Shown in pieces: positions 9,001 to 16,775 of a stretch of 64,000 bases of DNA. The notes beneath the pieces are model-generated. The model saw only the letters and a list, made by a program, of their open reading frames with translations. It ran no database searches and had not been told where the DNA came from. Origin of the DNA: Tianweitania sediminis (lineage in GTDB: Bacteria; Pseudomonadota; Alphaproteobacteria; Rhizobiales; Rhizobiaceae); the NCBI RefSeq assembly GCF_017813335.1, contig NZ_JAGIYY010000013.1:1-64000 (forward strand). Direction: 5' to 3'. The translations under genes and the position numbers were made by a program. Positions within the stretch are counted from its first letter, which is position 1. Each line of letters starts with the position of its first letter.

Positions 9001-9261
9001 GTCGGTTGCCGCCTGCGAGCTCATATAGAGCATATTTTCAACGCCGTTGATCGCCTGCTCAAGCGGTGCGGCAACCGTTTCGGCGATCACCTCGGGATTG
9101 GCGCCCGGATAGCTTGCCGTGACCTGCACAGTCGGCGGGGTCACCTGGGGATACTCGCTCAACGGCAGCTTCAGTAGCGTGAGGCCACCGGCGATCAGCA
9201 TCAAGACAGACAGAACGACCGCGAAGATCGGGCGGTCGACGAAAAAGCGTGGAATGTTCAT
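6016..9261 (-). CDS. RND multidrug efflux transporter, inner-membrane permease (HAE1 family)
   Basis: A protein of 1081 residues, the normal length for an AcrB/MexB-like pump. It starts with the typical MNIPRFFVDRPIFAVV first membrane helix. It carries the large periplasmic porter domain after TM1, the proton-relay aspartates in TM4 (GIVVDDAIVVVENVER) and a second half with the same layout, including AAKNAILIVEFA. It uses the proton gradient to expel hydrophobic compounds through a tripartite complex. Its ATG overlaps the stop of the upstream adaptor gene by 4 bp, so the two are translated together. No outer-membrane channel gene follows, so a shared TolC-like protein elsewhere is likely. Confidence 0.95.
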   Translation of the reverse strand: MNIPRFFVDRPIFAVVLSVLMLIAGGLTLLKLPLSEYPQVTPPTVQVTASYPGANPEVIAETVAAPLEQAINGVENMLYMSSQAATDGRMTLTVTFQQGTDPDMAQIQVQNRVSRVLPRLPQEVQRIGVVTQKTSPDILMVVHLVSPDDRYDSLYLSNFATLQVRDQLARLPGVGDVLVWGAGEYSMRIWLDPAKVAARGLTASDVVAAIQEQNVQVAAGSVGQQPEASAAFQVTVNTLGRLSNEEQFGDIVVKTGVDGQVTRLRNVARIELGADSYALRSLLDGKPALAMQIIQSPGANALEVSSAIRGAMEELQKGFPEGIEYRIAYDPTVFVKSSLEAVVMTLLEAIALVVLVVVLFLQTWRASIIPLVAVPVSLVGTFALMYMFGFSLNTLSLFGLVLSIGIVVDDAIVVVENVERHIALGETPKEAARKAMDEVTGPIIAITSVLSAVFIPSAFLSGLQGEFYRQFALTIAISTILSAVNSLTLSPALAAVLLRPHHGEVKRDLLTRVIDGLFGWFFRLFNRFFDSASNAYVWTVRRAVRFSVLVLLVYAGLVGMTWMGFQAVPNGFVPAQDKYYLVGIAQLPTGASLDRTEAVVKKMSEIALAEPGVESVVAFPGLSVNGMVNIPNAAVMFTMLKPFEERNDPSLSAFAIADRLMGKFSQIPDGFAGIFPPPPVPGLGSTGGFKIQIEDRAGLGFEALSQAQGAIMGKAKQTPELAGMLASFQVNAPQVQVDIDRVKAKSQGVPLNTIFETLQVNLGSLYANDFNRFGRTYRVMVQADAPFRMQPEDIGRLKVRNAAGEMIPLSALLTIKHSSGPDRVMHYNGFPSADVSGGPASGYSFGQATAAMERIASETLPPGMAFEWTELAYQEKQAGNTAMYVFPLSVLLAFLILAAQYNSWSLPFAVLLIAPMALLSAIAGVWFTGGDNNIFTQIGFVVLVGLAAKNAILIVEFARAKEDEGVDPLNAVLEAARLRLRPILMTSLAFIAGVVPLVIATGAGAEMRHVMGVAVFAGMLGVTLFGLVLTPGFYVLVRRMAIARQARGDVAAALGSRVYDTMSEGGSKKGRSAPPANSRMT

Positions 9262-10517
9262 CGACGCGCCTCCTGTGTTTCAGCCGCGGACCGGTCGCCT
9301 TCGGCGGCTTGGCTTGGCAGCATCGAGATCATCTGCGGGGCCACCCGCATACCCGGACCTGCCAGCCCCTTCACGATGATTTTTTCACTCGGATTGAGGC
9401 CGGCTGATACGACACGCAGACCGTCGATCATGGATCCCAGTTCGACCGGACGGTACTCGGCCTTGTCCTCGGTTCCGAGAACCAGGACGTAGCGGCGTCC
9501 TTGATCGATACCGATCGCCTGATCGTCGATGAGCACAGTCTGAGCTGGTTCGGCAGTAGCAAGGCTCACCCGTGCAAAAAGGCCATGCGCCAGCCGGCCA
9601 TCAGGATTCTTCACAACGGCCCGAGCGCGGATTGTCCCCGTGCTCCGGTCGACGCGGTTGCCGAGAAAATCGAATTCGCCAGCATGCGGGAAGCCGTCCT
9701 CGGTCATCAGCCCTACCTGCACCAGCAACTTGCCGGAAGCCTTTCCACTTTCGATCGCCCGCGCACGTGCGCCGAATTCGAGATAGGTGGCTTCGTCGAT
9801 ATCGAAATAAACATAGAGGGGGTCGGTCGAGACGATTGTGGTGAGAAGTGTCGCGGCTCCGGCATTGCCGCCGGCGACAAGATTGCCTTCGGAGACCAGA
9901 ACCCGGTCGACGCGCCCAGCAATCGGAGCGGTGACCCGCGTGAAGGAAAGATCGAGTTCGGCAGCAGCCACGGCTGCCTTCGCGATTTCGACCTGCGCCT
10001 GACGCTGGCGGCGTGCTGTCTGTGCCTCGTCAAAGGTCTTACGCGATACCGTGCCTTTGGGCGCCAGCGTTTCGGCGCGCTTGAAATCGATTTCGGCCTG
10101 ATCGAGAAGAACCACCGCCTGTTGAAGTTGGGCCTTGGCGGAATCCAGAGCGACCTCAAACGGCCTGGGGTCGATCTGGAACAGGAGCTGACCCGGGCGA
10201 ACGAGACCACCTTCGGGAACGCTCACGACGTCGATGGCCCCGCCGACACGGGGTCGCAGTTCAAGGAATTTGGTTGCTTCGAGATGGCCGGTGAATTCCA
10301 AGGACCGCGAAACCTTGCGCGTAATGACTTCGGCAACCGACACCTGCGGGAGAGGCATTTGAGACGGCTGAGCGACGGCTTCCGACGCAGCGGTCGATGA
10401 AACAAGCGCGAGAACGCTTGCGGCATAGGGTCCGACTTCGTCGCGATACACGGCGGCGAGAGTGCCACCCGTGATGACGACGCCGGCTAGGATCAGGGCG
10501 GCGGCTTTATTGGTCAT
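9258..10517 (-). CDS. RND efflux periplasmic adaptor (membrane fusion protein)
   Basis: A protein of 419 residues with one N-terminal membrane anchor (ALILAGVVITGGTLAAVY). A split lipoyl domain (RPRVGGAIDVVSVPEGGLV and TRVTAPIAGRVDRVLVSEG) surrounds an alpha-helical hairpin at about 140-195. A beta-barrel and a membrane-proximal domain follow. Adaptors of this family bridge the inner-membrane pump and the outer-membrane channel. The C-terminus is longer and polar (SQAAEGDRSAAETQEARR). It is the first gene of a two-gene operon. A TetR repressor gene is often adjacent in such operons, but none is found upstream. Confidence 0.93.
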   Translation of the reverse strand: MTNKAAALILAGVVITGGTLAAVYRDEVGPYAASVLALVSSTAASEAVAQPSQMPLPQVSVAEVITRKVSRSLEFTGHLEATKFLELRPRVGGAIDVVSVPEGGLVRPGQLLFQIDPRPFEVALDSAKAQLQQAVVLLDQAEIDFKRAETLAPKGTVSRKTFDEAQTARRQRQAQVEIAKAAVAAAELDLSFTRVTAPIAGRVDRVLVSEGNLVAGGNAGAATLLTTIVSTDPLYVYFDIDEATYLEFGARARAIESGKASGKLLVQVGLMTEDGFPHAGEFDFLGNRVDRSTGTIRARAVVKNPDGRLAHGLFARVSLATAEPAQTVLIDDQAIGIDQGRRYVLVLGTEDKAEYRPVELGSMIDGLRVVSAGLNPSEKIIVKGLAGPGMRVAPQMISMLPSQAAEGDRSAAETQEARR

Positions 10518-11295
10518 TCTCGTTCACCTTCGGAAGGGACGCGCGCTCCAGGCCAGCAGGAGAAGGCGATGGTAATTTGTTGCGAAGGTGAGGTTTCCAA
10601 CGATGGAAGGGTCAAGGCCCGTAGAAAGTATTTTCCTGGGTGGTTCGAGACGCATCCATCCCGAAATGCGGCGCCAAATGGATGCCATCGCCTTCAGCAT
10701 ATCGCCGAGGTGCCACGTTCCCAGTACGACAGGAACGACTCAGGTTCGGCCGAGGCGGATGCGTACGTCGTGTTGCCTGTCCCGGCCGGCCCACTGGCGC
10801 GGATGCCCCGATCGACGTCGCTCTAGCCGATCTTTCCTGCCTTCAAAGTCCGCAAGGTCCGTCGCCAATTCCCGGCCCATTCGCCCGCCTCGCCCAAGCC
10901 GTGAAGGTCATCCAGCGCCAGTCCGGATACGTACCGTTGCTTCGGAACGACCGCGCGCAAGGATGAGTGGACCTGACGTTCGTAAGTTGTCTTATGGGTC
11001 CTGCTGGCGAAACCGCGCCCACTGTCTAGGCATTCAGTCAGCGAGCGACTTCACTAGCGACAACCATGCGGTCGAAAGAGCATTTCGAAGAAACCAGTGA
11101 TCCTTCCTTCAGCGCCATCACCGACCGGTTCATTCGCTCCGAACCGACAGAACCATATCCGGCAATTCGGAGTGGCCTGCCCCGATGAGGTGGCCCGGTT
11201 TCAGTCTTAGTGCATGATCGGCTTTTCAGCCATCGCCTGTGCCGATGATGGAGCCGATCCACGTGGCGGAGCAGGCGAAACAATAGCCTCCAGCG
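10518..11295. other. Long intergenic stretch, no gene recognised
   Basis: About 0.8 kb between the adaptor gene and the small XRE gene. Open frames exist on both strands, but their Arg/Ser/Pro-rich composition is that of shadow frames and none has a family motif. It could contain a decayed regulator of the pump, but I found no helix-turn-helix remnant. It may mark the left edge of the accessory island. Confidence 0.4.
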
Positions 11296-11505
11296 CTACC
11301 CGCGGGCGGCCAGATCGACGAGGTCCGCATCAAGTGCTTTGGCAAGTCGATCAAGCACTAAGATCGAGGGGTTTCGCTTACCGCGTTCGAGGTCACTGAC
11401 ATAGGTCTGGTGAACGTCAGCGGCATGCGCAAGCTCTTCCTGCGAAAGGCCCCTCGCCTTGCGCAATCTTTGTAGATTGAGCCCCACTCGAATTCGCACG
11501 TCCAT
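11296..11505 (-). CDS. Small XRE-family regulator, controller-protein-like
   Basis: A 69-residue protein consisting almost only of one XRE helix-turn-helix: GLNLQRLRKARGLSQEELA, then HQTYVSDLERGKRNPSILVL. Size and sequence style (single domain, TYVSxLERGKRNPS) match controller proteins of type II restriction-modification systems and small phage repressors. It is transcribed away from the nuclease-like gene at 11600, sharing a 94-bp AT-rich promoter region. Probable role: timing or autoregulation of the island. A general regulator unrelated to its neighbours is the alternative. Confidence 0.85.
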   Translation of the reverse strand: MDVRIRVGLNLQRLRKARGLSQEELAHAADVHQTYVSDLERGKRNPSILVLDRLAKALDADLVDLAARG

Positions 11506-11599
11506 GCCGCAGGGACACGGACAAAGGACTAGCTATCCATAGACAATAATATATAAATCGTGGGGAAGAAGACACAGCTACTGATTTCAGGTTCGAAGC
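11506..11599. promoter_or_regulatory. Divergent promoter region of the XRE and nuclease-like genes
   Basis: Short AT-rich spacer containing CTATCCATAG and the run AATAATATATAAAT, which is unusual in this GC-rich window. Both flanking genes start from here, in opposite directions, so an operator for the XRE protein is expected. No clean palindrome was identified. Confidence 0.4.
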
Positions 11600-12040
11600 A
11601 TGGATGGAGCGTCTAATCTCGCGGAACTGCCCTTAATCAACACGGGGCAGACTGGAATGGCGGGTGAGCACTTCGTAACCGGCGAGCTTCTCAGAAGAGG
11701 CTGGCTGGCCGCTATGATCAACGGCAACTCTCCCCTTCTCGACATCCTTGCTTCCAAGGGTGATCGAACAATCCAGATCCAGGTCAAGACCCGGTCGGAA
11801 GGTGCCAAGGGAGACACATCGCTGCCACAAGCGAAGTTCTCCTCCAGGATCTTCTACATCGTTGTCGACTTTGTTGGCCGCGGTGCCGATTACTACGTCA
11901 TCCCTGGTGGGATGCTCGATCGCTTCTATTACCGCAGCCCCTGCGGCATCCGGGGCCGCATCCCTTACAACCGCCTCGATTCATTTAAGGACAGGTGGGA
12001 CTTTCTGGAAGCGGACGTGCACGAGACAGCAAACGGGTAG
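11600..12040 (+). CDS. PD-(D/E)XK-like nuclease-fold protein
   Basis: A protein of 146 residues. GEHFVTGELLRRGW is followed by a strand with an acidic residue (SPLLDILASKGD) and then IQIQVKTR. This E...D...QxK order is that of small PD-(D/E)XK enzymes such as the I-SspI-type homing endonuclease family and Hjc-like resolvases. The following GADYYVIPGGMLDRFYY segment also fits the I-SspI-like pattern. I infer DNA cleavage, but specificity and partner are unknown. Family members are often left as hypothetical proteins. It is next to a controller-like XRE gene and a DNA methyltransferase operon, so a restriction-modification-like role is possible. Confidence 0.65.
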   Translation: MDGASNLAELPLINTGQTGMAGEHFVTGELLRRGWLAAMINGNSPLLDILASKGDRTIQIQVKTRSEGAKGDTSLPQAKFSSRIFYIVVDFVGRGADYYVIPGGMLDRFYYRSPCGIRGRIPYNRLDSFKDRWDFLEADVHETANG

Positions 12041-12057
12041 AAGCGAAAATAGGCGGC

Positions 12058-12558
12058 CTAGTGCGACTTCGCCTGGAAGGGCTCCGCTTCCCACCACTCT
12101 GGCCAGTTTACCTTATGCGGCGTCCGGGTCACCCGAACGATCTTCTCCTGCTCTGGAACGGTCAGGCGGCGATTTCCAAAGCGACTTAGAGCCGCTTCCA
12201 CGACCCACGGCTCCAACTTCCTTTCGGCTCGCAGCGTAAAGCTCTCGAGCTTTGCCGTCATCCTCAAGGCGTCTGTGGCTACCCACTTGTCTGCGGCTAC
12301 AATCCAGATGACCTGTGTAGCAGCCACCGTCGGCCGAGTGTCTTCCAGCATTTGATAAAATTCACCCAACAGCTCGGACGCACCAACGTCGCCAGCCCGG
12401 CTGCGATTTTGCAAATGCAGAATGAAAGCCCATTCACCGGTCCGCGCTTCACGCTGATCGCCCTTCTTCAGCATGACCGTTCTCGATAGCACCGCGTCAT
12501 AAGCTGCCGTTTGGTTGAGCCTTTTGGGCCCAGCTTTTGGGAAGTCAGACATGCTCAT
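12058..12558 (-). CDS. Hypothetical protein of the methyltransferase operon
   Basis: A protein of 166 residues that I do not recognise. It starts MSMSDFPKAG, has no signal peptide or membrane segment, and has a mixed alpha/beta composition with a Trp-rich end (NWPEWWEAEPF). A short stretch (ATQVIWIVAADKWVATDALR) could be a buried strand and helix. It overlaps the DUF5681 gene by 14 bp and is the last gene of a tightly coupled trio, so it likely works with them. The convergent nuclease-like gene ends 17 bp away. Confidence 0.7.
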   Translation of the reverse strand: MSMSDFPKAGPKRLNQTAAYDAVLSRTVMLKKGDQREARTGEWAFILHLQNRSRAGDVGASELLGEFYQMLEDTRPTVAATQVIWIVAADKWVATDALRMTAKLESFTLRAERKLEPWVVEAALSRFGNRRLTVPEQEKIVRVTRTPHKVNWPEWWEAEPFQAKSH

Positions 12559-13156
12559 GTCCTTCCTCTTCCTTTGCCTTTACGATGATCCCTGCTTCTT
12601 CAAGCAGCTTTGTGTAGTTTCGCGGCCATCGGATGTTCTCGCGTTCATCCGTGAAGCGGTTCACGAACCACAGCTCGTCTCGATTTAAGCGCGCTCCCCC
12701 ATGTCGATGCTTTAGGGCGGCCTGTACGGCCCATGCCTTCAGCAAGATCTCTGATCTTCCATCACCGCGCGACGTCTCAGCAGCGAGATCAAGCAGAAGA
12801 AGCGCTTCTTCAAGCTCGTTCTCAACCGGGTTTTCGCCAATGATCTGGATCCTAAACGCGGCGTCATTTGCGGCTAGCATCGACCCCTCATGTAGCCGAC
12901 GTTCAATATGCGCTAGGATCATGCGCCTCGGCCGCTTCTTGCCGGAGAGCGCTGCTTGATACATCCGATAAGCGTGCTCGTATTCAGGAAGAACATCAGG
13001 CGGCAAGTCCCTTGCGGGACTCGCAAATAGTGGGTCCAAAAGGATATCCTCCAACCCACCTGAAGCTCGGTTTGCCTTTCGAGGTGCCCCGCTTGGATTG
13101 CCTGTGAAGCCTTTCTTGAAGGTTCCGTTGTTGTTGCGAGGCGCTTTCCCGCTCAT
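12545..13156 (-). CDS. DUF5681 domain protein
   Basis: A protein of 203 residues from the ATG at 13156. The N-terminus has the DUF5681 signature FKKGFTGNPSGAPRK, a K/G/N/P-rich motif common in proteins encoded beside phage terminases, methyltransferases and other mobile-element genes. The rest is helical and charged, with no catalytic motif. A start 16 codons upstream is possible but would overlap the methyltransferase gene more deeply; the chosen ATG forms an ATGA overlap with its stop. Function is unknown; a DNA-associated accessory role is inferred from context. Confidence 0.8.
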   Translation of the reverse strand: MSGKAPRNNNGTFKKGFTGNPSGAPRKANRASGGLEDILLDPLFASPARDLPPDVLPEYEHAYRMYQAALSGKKRPRRMILAHIERRLHEGSMLAANDAAFRIQIIGENPVENELEEALLLLDLAAETSRGDGRSEILLKAWAVQAALKHRHGGARLNRDELWFVNRFTDERENIRWPRNYTKLLEEAGIIVKAKEEEGHEHV

Positions 13157-14424
13157 CGGCTTCCTCCAACCAGGACCGGTTCTCTGCCCGTCATGGCAGA
13201 CCATCGGTCGAGAGCAACATCGACATAGGCAGGATCGATGTCCAAGCCGCGAAACCGCCGTCCGACGCGGTCAGCTGCGATCAGTGTCGTTCCTGATCCA
13301 AGGAAAATATCGAGAACCAACTCACCCCGACGCGTTACGTCCATCAGCGCGTCGGCGACCATGCCGACCGGCTTGACAGTCGGATGCAGCGCTAGATCCT
13401 CCTGCCGTCCACCGACAAACGAATTCACTGAGGCGTAGTCCCATACGTTGGTCCGGTTGCGGCCATGCTTGCCAAGCTCGACGGCGTTGAAGTGAGGAGC
13501 TTTCCCGACGCGGAAAACGTAGATCAACTCGTGCTTGGAACGGTAGAGCGAGCCCATGCCGGCATTCGACTTGTTCCAAACACAGAAGTTGAGGAGCTCG
13601 CCGTAAACGCCAGCGCCGGATACCTGAACGTCCTCCATGTGACGCCAGTCCATGCAAACGAAGTGAATAGCGCCGTCGCGCGATACAGCGGCAGCAGCGC
13701 CAAGCGTGTCGTGTAAGAAGGATCGGAACTCAGCCGTGGTCATCTCACCGGAAGCCATCGCGAACTCTCGATGGCGCCCACGAGCATTCGCATGTCCGCT
13801 AATCTTGACGTTGTAAGGAGGATCAAGGAAGGCGGCATCGACCTGCGCGCCATCACCGATCACAGCTCGTAAGAAGCCCTCATCCCTGGCATCGCCACAA
13901 CCCACCCGATGATCGCCGAGGATCCAGATGTCGCCAACCTTCGTGCGCGGCGTCGCACGAATGGCAGGTATTTCATCAGCGCTTGGATCGTCGACGGGGT
14001 TCAAGATCACATCGATTTCACCAGCCGAAAAGCCGGTTACTCCGAGGTCGATCTCCAGTTCGGCCAGCTCGCCAAGCTCCAGCTGAAGAAGCTCGACGTC
14101 CCAGCCCGCATTCAAAGCAATCTTGTTATCGGCCAATCGGAGTGCGCGAACTTGCGTCTCGGAAAGATCGGACAAAACGATGATCGGAACGCTTGCCAGC
14201 GCCATTTGCTTGGCCGCAAGCAGCCTTCCATGGCCAGCAATGACGTTGAGGTGCTGATCAACCAAGATCGGATTGGCAAAGCCAAACTCGGAAATTGACG
14301 CGACGATCTGCTTTAGCTGCTGCTTGGAGTGCGTTCGCGCATTGCGCGGATCGGGCTTCAGGACCGAAGGCGCCAGATACTCGACCTTAAGACTAGGCCG
14401 ATGAAATTCTTCAGCTTGAACCAT
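13153..14424 (-). CDS. ParB-like/DNA methyltransferase fusion (adenine-N6 or cytosine-N4)
   Basis: A protein of 423 residues. Residues 10-95 are a ParB/sulfiredoxin-like N-terminal domain with the GHGR box. From about 160 there is an amino-methyltransferase with catalytic DPPY (201-204), followed near the C-terminus by the S-adenosylmethionine motif FLGSGTT (374-380), a beta-class order. Such fusions occur mainly in phages and integrative elements and modify DNA either as orphan enzymes or with a nuclease. The ATG at 14424 was preferred over the TTG at 14439. It heads the trio with the DUF5681 and unknown genes, each joined by overlaps. Confidence 0.9.
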   Translation of the reverse strand: MVQAEEFHRPSLKVEYLAPSVLKPDPRNARTHSKQQLKQIVASISEFGFANPILVDQHLNVIAGHGRLLAAKQMALASVPIIVLSDLSETQVRALRLADNKIALNAGWDVELLQLELGELAELEIDLGVTGFSAGEIDVILNPVDDPSADEIPAIRATPRTKVGDIWILGDHRVGCGDARDEGFLRAVIGDGAQVDAAFLDPPYNVKISGHANARGRHREFAMASGEMTTAEFRSFLHDTLGAAAAVSRDGAIHFVCMDWRHMEDVQVSGAGVYGELLNFCVWNKSNAGMGSLYRSKHELIYVFRVGKAPHFNAVELGKHGRNRTNVWDYASVNSFVGGRQEDLALHPTVKPVGMVADALMDVTRRGELVLDIFLGSGTTLIAADRVGRRFRGLDIDPAYVDVALDRWSAMTGREPVLVGGSR

Positions 14425-14628
14425 TTCGAAACCCCGCAACGAGACGACTCTGACAAGTTGCAGCGGTCAGCGCCGTTTTAGGAAGGGTTCCTGCTTTACC
14501 TATTATCGGGCCCGTTTGAACTTTTCAAGCGCCTGTTTATCCCATTCACGGAAGAGCCGTTAAGTCATTGACCGGTCTGCAAGAACGGCCTCTGCTGGTT
14601 AGAATTGGTGGCTGAAGCGCCTGTTATC
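14425..14628. other. Promoter-bearing gap before the methyltransferase operon
   Basis: No gene is seen. A 13-bp palindrome, TTGAACTTTTCAA (14516-14528), follows the self-complementary CGGGCCCG (14507-14514), about 80-120 bp upstream of the methyltransferase start. Either could be an operator. This gap probably holds the island's right-hand promoter. Confidence 0.35.
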
Positions 14629-14650
14629 GCGCAAAAACGCATTTTTGCGC
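14629..14650. repeat. Perfect 9-bp inverted repeat
   Basis: GCGCAAAAA and TTTTTGCGC flank CGCA, a perfect inverted repeat of 22 bp in total. It lies between the methyltransferase operon promoter and the aztD terminator and belongs to no identified gene. It could be a protein-binding site or part of the island border. Confidence 0.5.
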
Positions 14651-14898
14651 CAATCTCGCCTTCAAATGAGCTGAGACGCGTTCGCCATGGACTGGCCACA
14701 CCACCATCCGGCTCCTATCCCTGCCAGTTTCCATTCCCGCCACTTTGCTTCGTGTCTTCCGAGGTTTGGCCTCTCCGAGACTGAGATAGTGGCAGCCTCC
14801 GGGCTTGTCTCGCAGAGCATGCGGCCGCCATGCAGTGTATATCCGCGCGGCTCGGATGCGGCTCTGATGCCCTGACCTCAATGAAAACAACATGCTGA

Positions 14899-14933
14899 CG
14901 CCCGGCCGTTGAACGGGCCGGGCGTTTCGGTTT
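14899..14933. terminator. Bidirectional-type terminator after aztD
   Basis: CGCCCGGCC and GGCCGGGCG form a 9-bp GC-rich stem with an 8-base loop. On the plus strand it is followed by TTTCGGTTT. It lies 25 bp beyond the stop of the AztD-ZinT gene on the minus strand, where the following T-run is weak, so the orientation is uncertain. Confidence 0.6.
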
Positions 14934-14948
14934 GCAAAGATCAGGTTG

Positions 14949-16775
14949 TCAGTGCGCCTTCATCTCGCTGACGATCTGCTGCGCGGAAAGCGACGATGAA
15001 TAATAGGTCGGCCAGTTGGTCACTTCCTCCAGGAGAGCAGCCCGGTCATTGCCCCAGTAGATGTGGAAATGATCGGTCCTCTCCTGCGCGATCTTGTGAT
15101 CGCTGAATTGGATGAACTGCGGTGCCTCGGCATCGCCTTCCGTTTTCTTGAAGATGAAGCGGACACCCCGATTACCCTTCTTGTAGGTCAGGATTTCATA
15201 GCCGTCATAGGTGTATTCGCCCTTCATCGGCTTGCCTTCCTTGTAGAAGGTGACCGTCTCGCCTTCGATCGTGATGCGCTCGACGTCGGTCCTATAGCCG
15301 GTCTCGTACTCAGCACGGATCTCCTCGACGCTTGCGGCACCAGCCTCCGCCTTGTGCGCCCAGACCGGATCGAGCGTGCCATCCCGCAGGTAAGGGTAAA
15401 CGGACTGCCAGTCACCGGCATAATCGGAAAGCGGACGATCCGTGATCTGGCTGTCTTCGAAGTAGCCCTTGTAGATCTGCGGGTCACCATGACTATGGGC
15501 ATGGTCGTGTCCCGCCTGATCATGGCCGTGGCCTGCGTGCCCCTCACCTTCGTGAACCTTGCCGCTGCCGCCGACGACTGCGATGTTGTAGGGCATACCC
15601 TCAACCTTGATCGTGCCGACTTCCTTCAGGTCGGTTTTGCCAATCCGGCGCACGAGCCCAGCCTTTGGGTCGCTCATCACGATTTCGTCGCCGGCCATGG
15701 CGATACGCGGGCGTGGATCGTTCCAGTGGCCGTCCATTGAATGAGGCTCGGTCACCTTCGCACTGTTGGCGATCTTGCCATCAAGCACATCGACCTGATG
15801 CAGCGTGCCATCCTCCGTCAGAACGTAGCCGAAGCGCGCATTGGCGGGGTCGAGCGCAAAATCAACGCGGCGGAAGGGCAGTTCGATATACCGGAAGTGC
15901 GGCTCGTCCACGGGATCAACAACCACCAGGCCCTTGGCGCCATAGTCGCCCAGGAAAACCTGCATGCTCTTGGCGCCCAGCAGTGTGCCGGTCTTCTCGC
16001 CGCTTGGCAGGTCACTTGGATAGTTCAGCAGTTCGAACGCGGGGCCATCGCTGCCGGCTGTCGCCGTCAGGATGCCTTCCTCGCAGCCGGCTGCAAGGTA
16101 AGCGCCGGAGAAGGCCTCGCCATGAATGCCGGTGCAGGTGGCAACGTCGCCCACCGGCGTGCCATCTTCCTGCACGGTCTGCATGCCAACGCGCTTGGGC
16201 GCGGCATCCCCCTCCACGGGCGCATCGGATGCGACCGTGGTGACCCAATGCTTGCCGATCGGAGCCGCAAAGCCGTGATGGGCCCGCGCCTGCGGCAAAC
16301 GGTTCGATTCTAGCTCGCCATGCGAGAGTTCGTGCGCATCCACGACTTCGGCATAACCACCCCTGTCGAAATTGATCACCACCTTGCCGTCATGATCGAT
16401 GACGTGGAAGGGACGTGGCCCAGTTAACGGTTCGCTGATTGCGGCGGGATCGGAGATCTCGATGTCGGCATGATCGCCATGCGCATTGAGCGACACACCG
16501 CTGTTGAAGAACTGAACGGAATCGTTGTCGGATTGTACGGCGACAACTGCGGCGCCTTCATCGACGGGAACCAGCTTGGTTTGTCCCCTTGTTTCGAAAG
16601 TCCAGCGCTTCTGCGGCTCGAGAAGATCGAATGCCGTGACCCTTGGATCAGCATGATCGCCGACGAAAACGCGGTAAAGCGTGACGTTCTCGCTGGCATG
16701 GTCATTGTCTTGTGCCAGCGCATAGCCTGACATCAAAAGCACGATCCCCGTCGTGCAGGCGAGCTTCCGCAACAT
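14949..16775 (-). CDS. aztD: AztD-like zinc metallochaperone fused to a ZinT domain
   Basis: A 608-residue exported protein with a signal peptide (ACTTGIVLLMSGYALAQ). Residues 22-403 resemble AztD, a beta-propeller periplasmic zinc chaperone that loads AztC, including a likely disulfide pair, Cys214 and Cys231. Residues 408-429 form a His-rich linker (GHAGHGHDQ, GHDHAHSHGD). Residues 432-608 are a complete ZinT (YodA) domain with LSDYAGDWQSVYPYL, FSDHKIA, HFHIYWG and NWPTYY. AztD and ZinT are normally separate proteins, so this single chain joins two zinc chaperones through a zinc-binding linker. It follows aztC in a Zur-type operon. The N-terminal His cluster of known AztD proteins is reduced here. 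Confidence 0.9.
   Translation of the reverse strand: MLRKLACTTGIVLLMSGYALAQDNDHASENVTLYRVFVGDHADPRVTAFDLLEPQKRWTFETRGQTKLVPVDEGAAVVAVQSDNDSVQFFNSGVSLNAHGDHADIEISDPAAISEPLTGPRPFHVIDHDGKVVINFDRGGYAEVVDAHELSHGELESNRLPQARAHHGFAAPIGKHWVTTVASDAPVEGDAAPKRVGMQTVQEDGTPVGDVATCTGIHGEAFSGAYLAAGCEEGILTATAGSDGPAFELLNYPSDLPSGEKTGTLLGAKSMQVFLGDYGAKGLVVVDPVDEPHFRYIELPFRRVDFALDPANARFGYVLTEDGTLHQVDVLDGKIANSAKVTEPHSMDGHWNDPRPRIAMAGDEIVMSDPKAGLVRRIGKTDLKEVGTIKVEGMPYNIAVVGGSGKVHEGEGHAGHGHDQAGHDHAHSHGDPQIYKGYFEDSQITDRPLSDYAGDWQSVYPYLRDGTLDPVWAHKAEAGAASVEEIRAEYETGYRTDVERITIEGETVTFYKEGKPMKGEYTYDGYEILTYKKGNRGVRFIFKKTEGDAEAPQFIQFSDHKIAQERTDHFHIYWGNDRAALLEEVTNWPTYYSSSLSAQQIVSEMKAH

Noticed and set aside
7999-9177. Long plus-strand frame of 392 residues
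   Set aside because: Shadow of the RND pump gene on the opposite strand; rich in His, Asp and Arg without any domain.
14624-14893. Small frames on both strands before the aztD terminator
   Set aside because: No ribosome site, no family, and they cover the perfect inverted repeat; composition looks non-coding.
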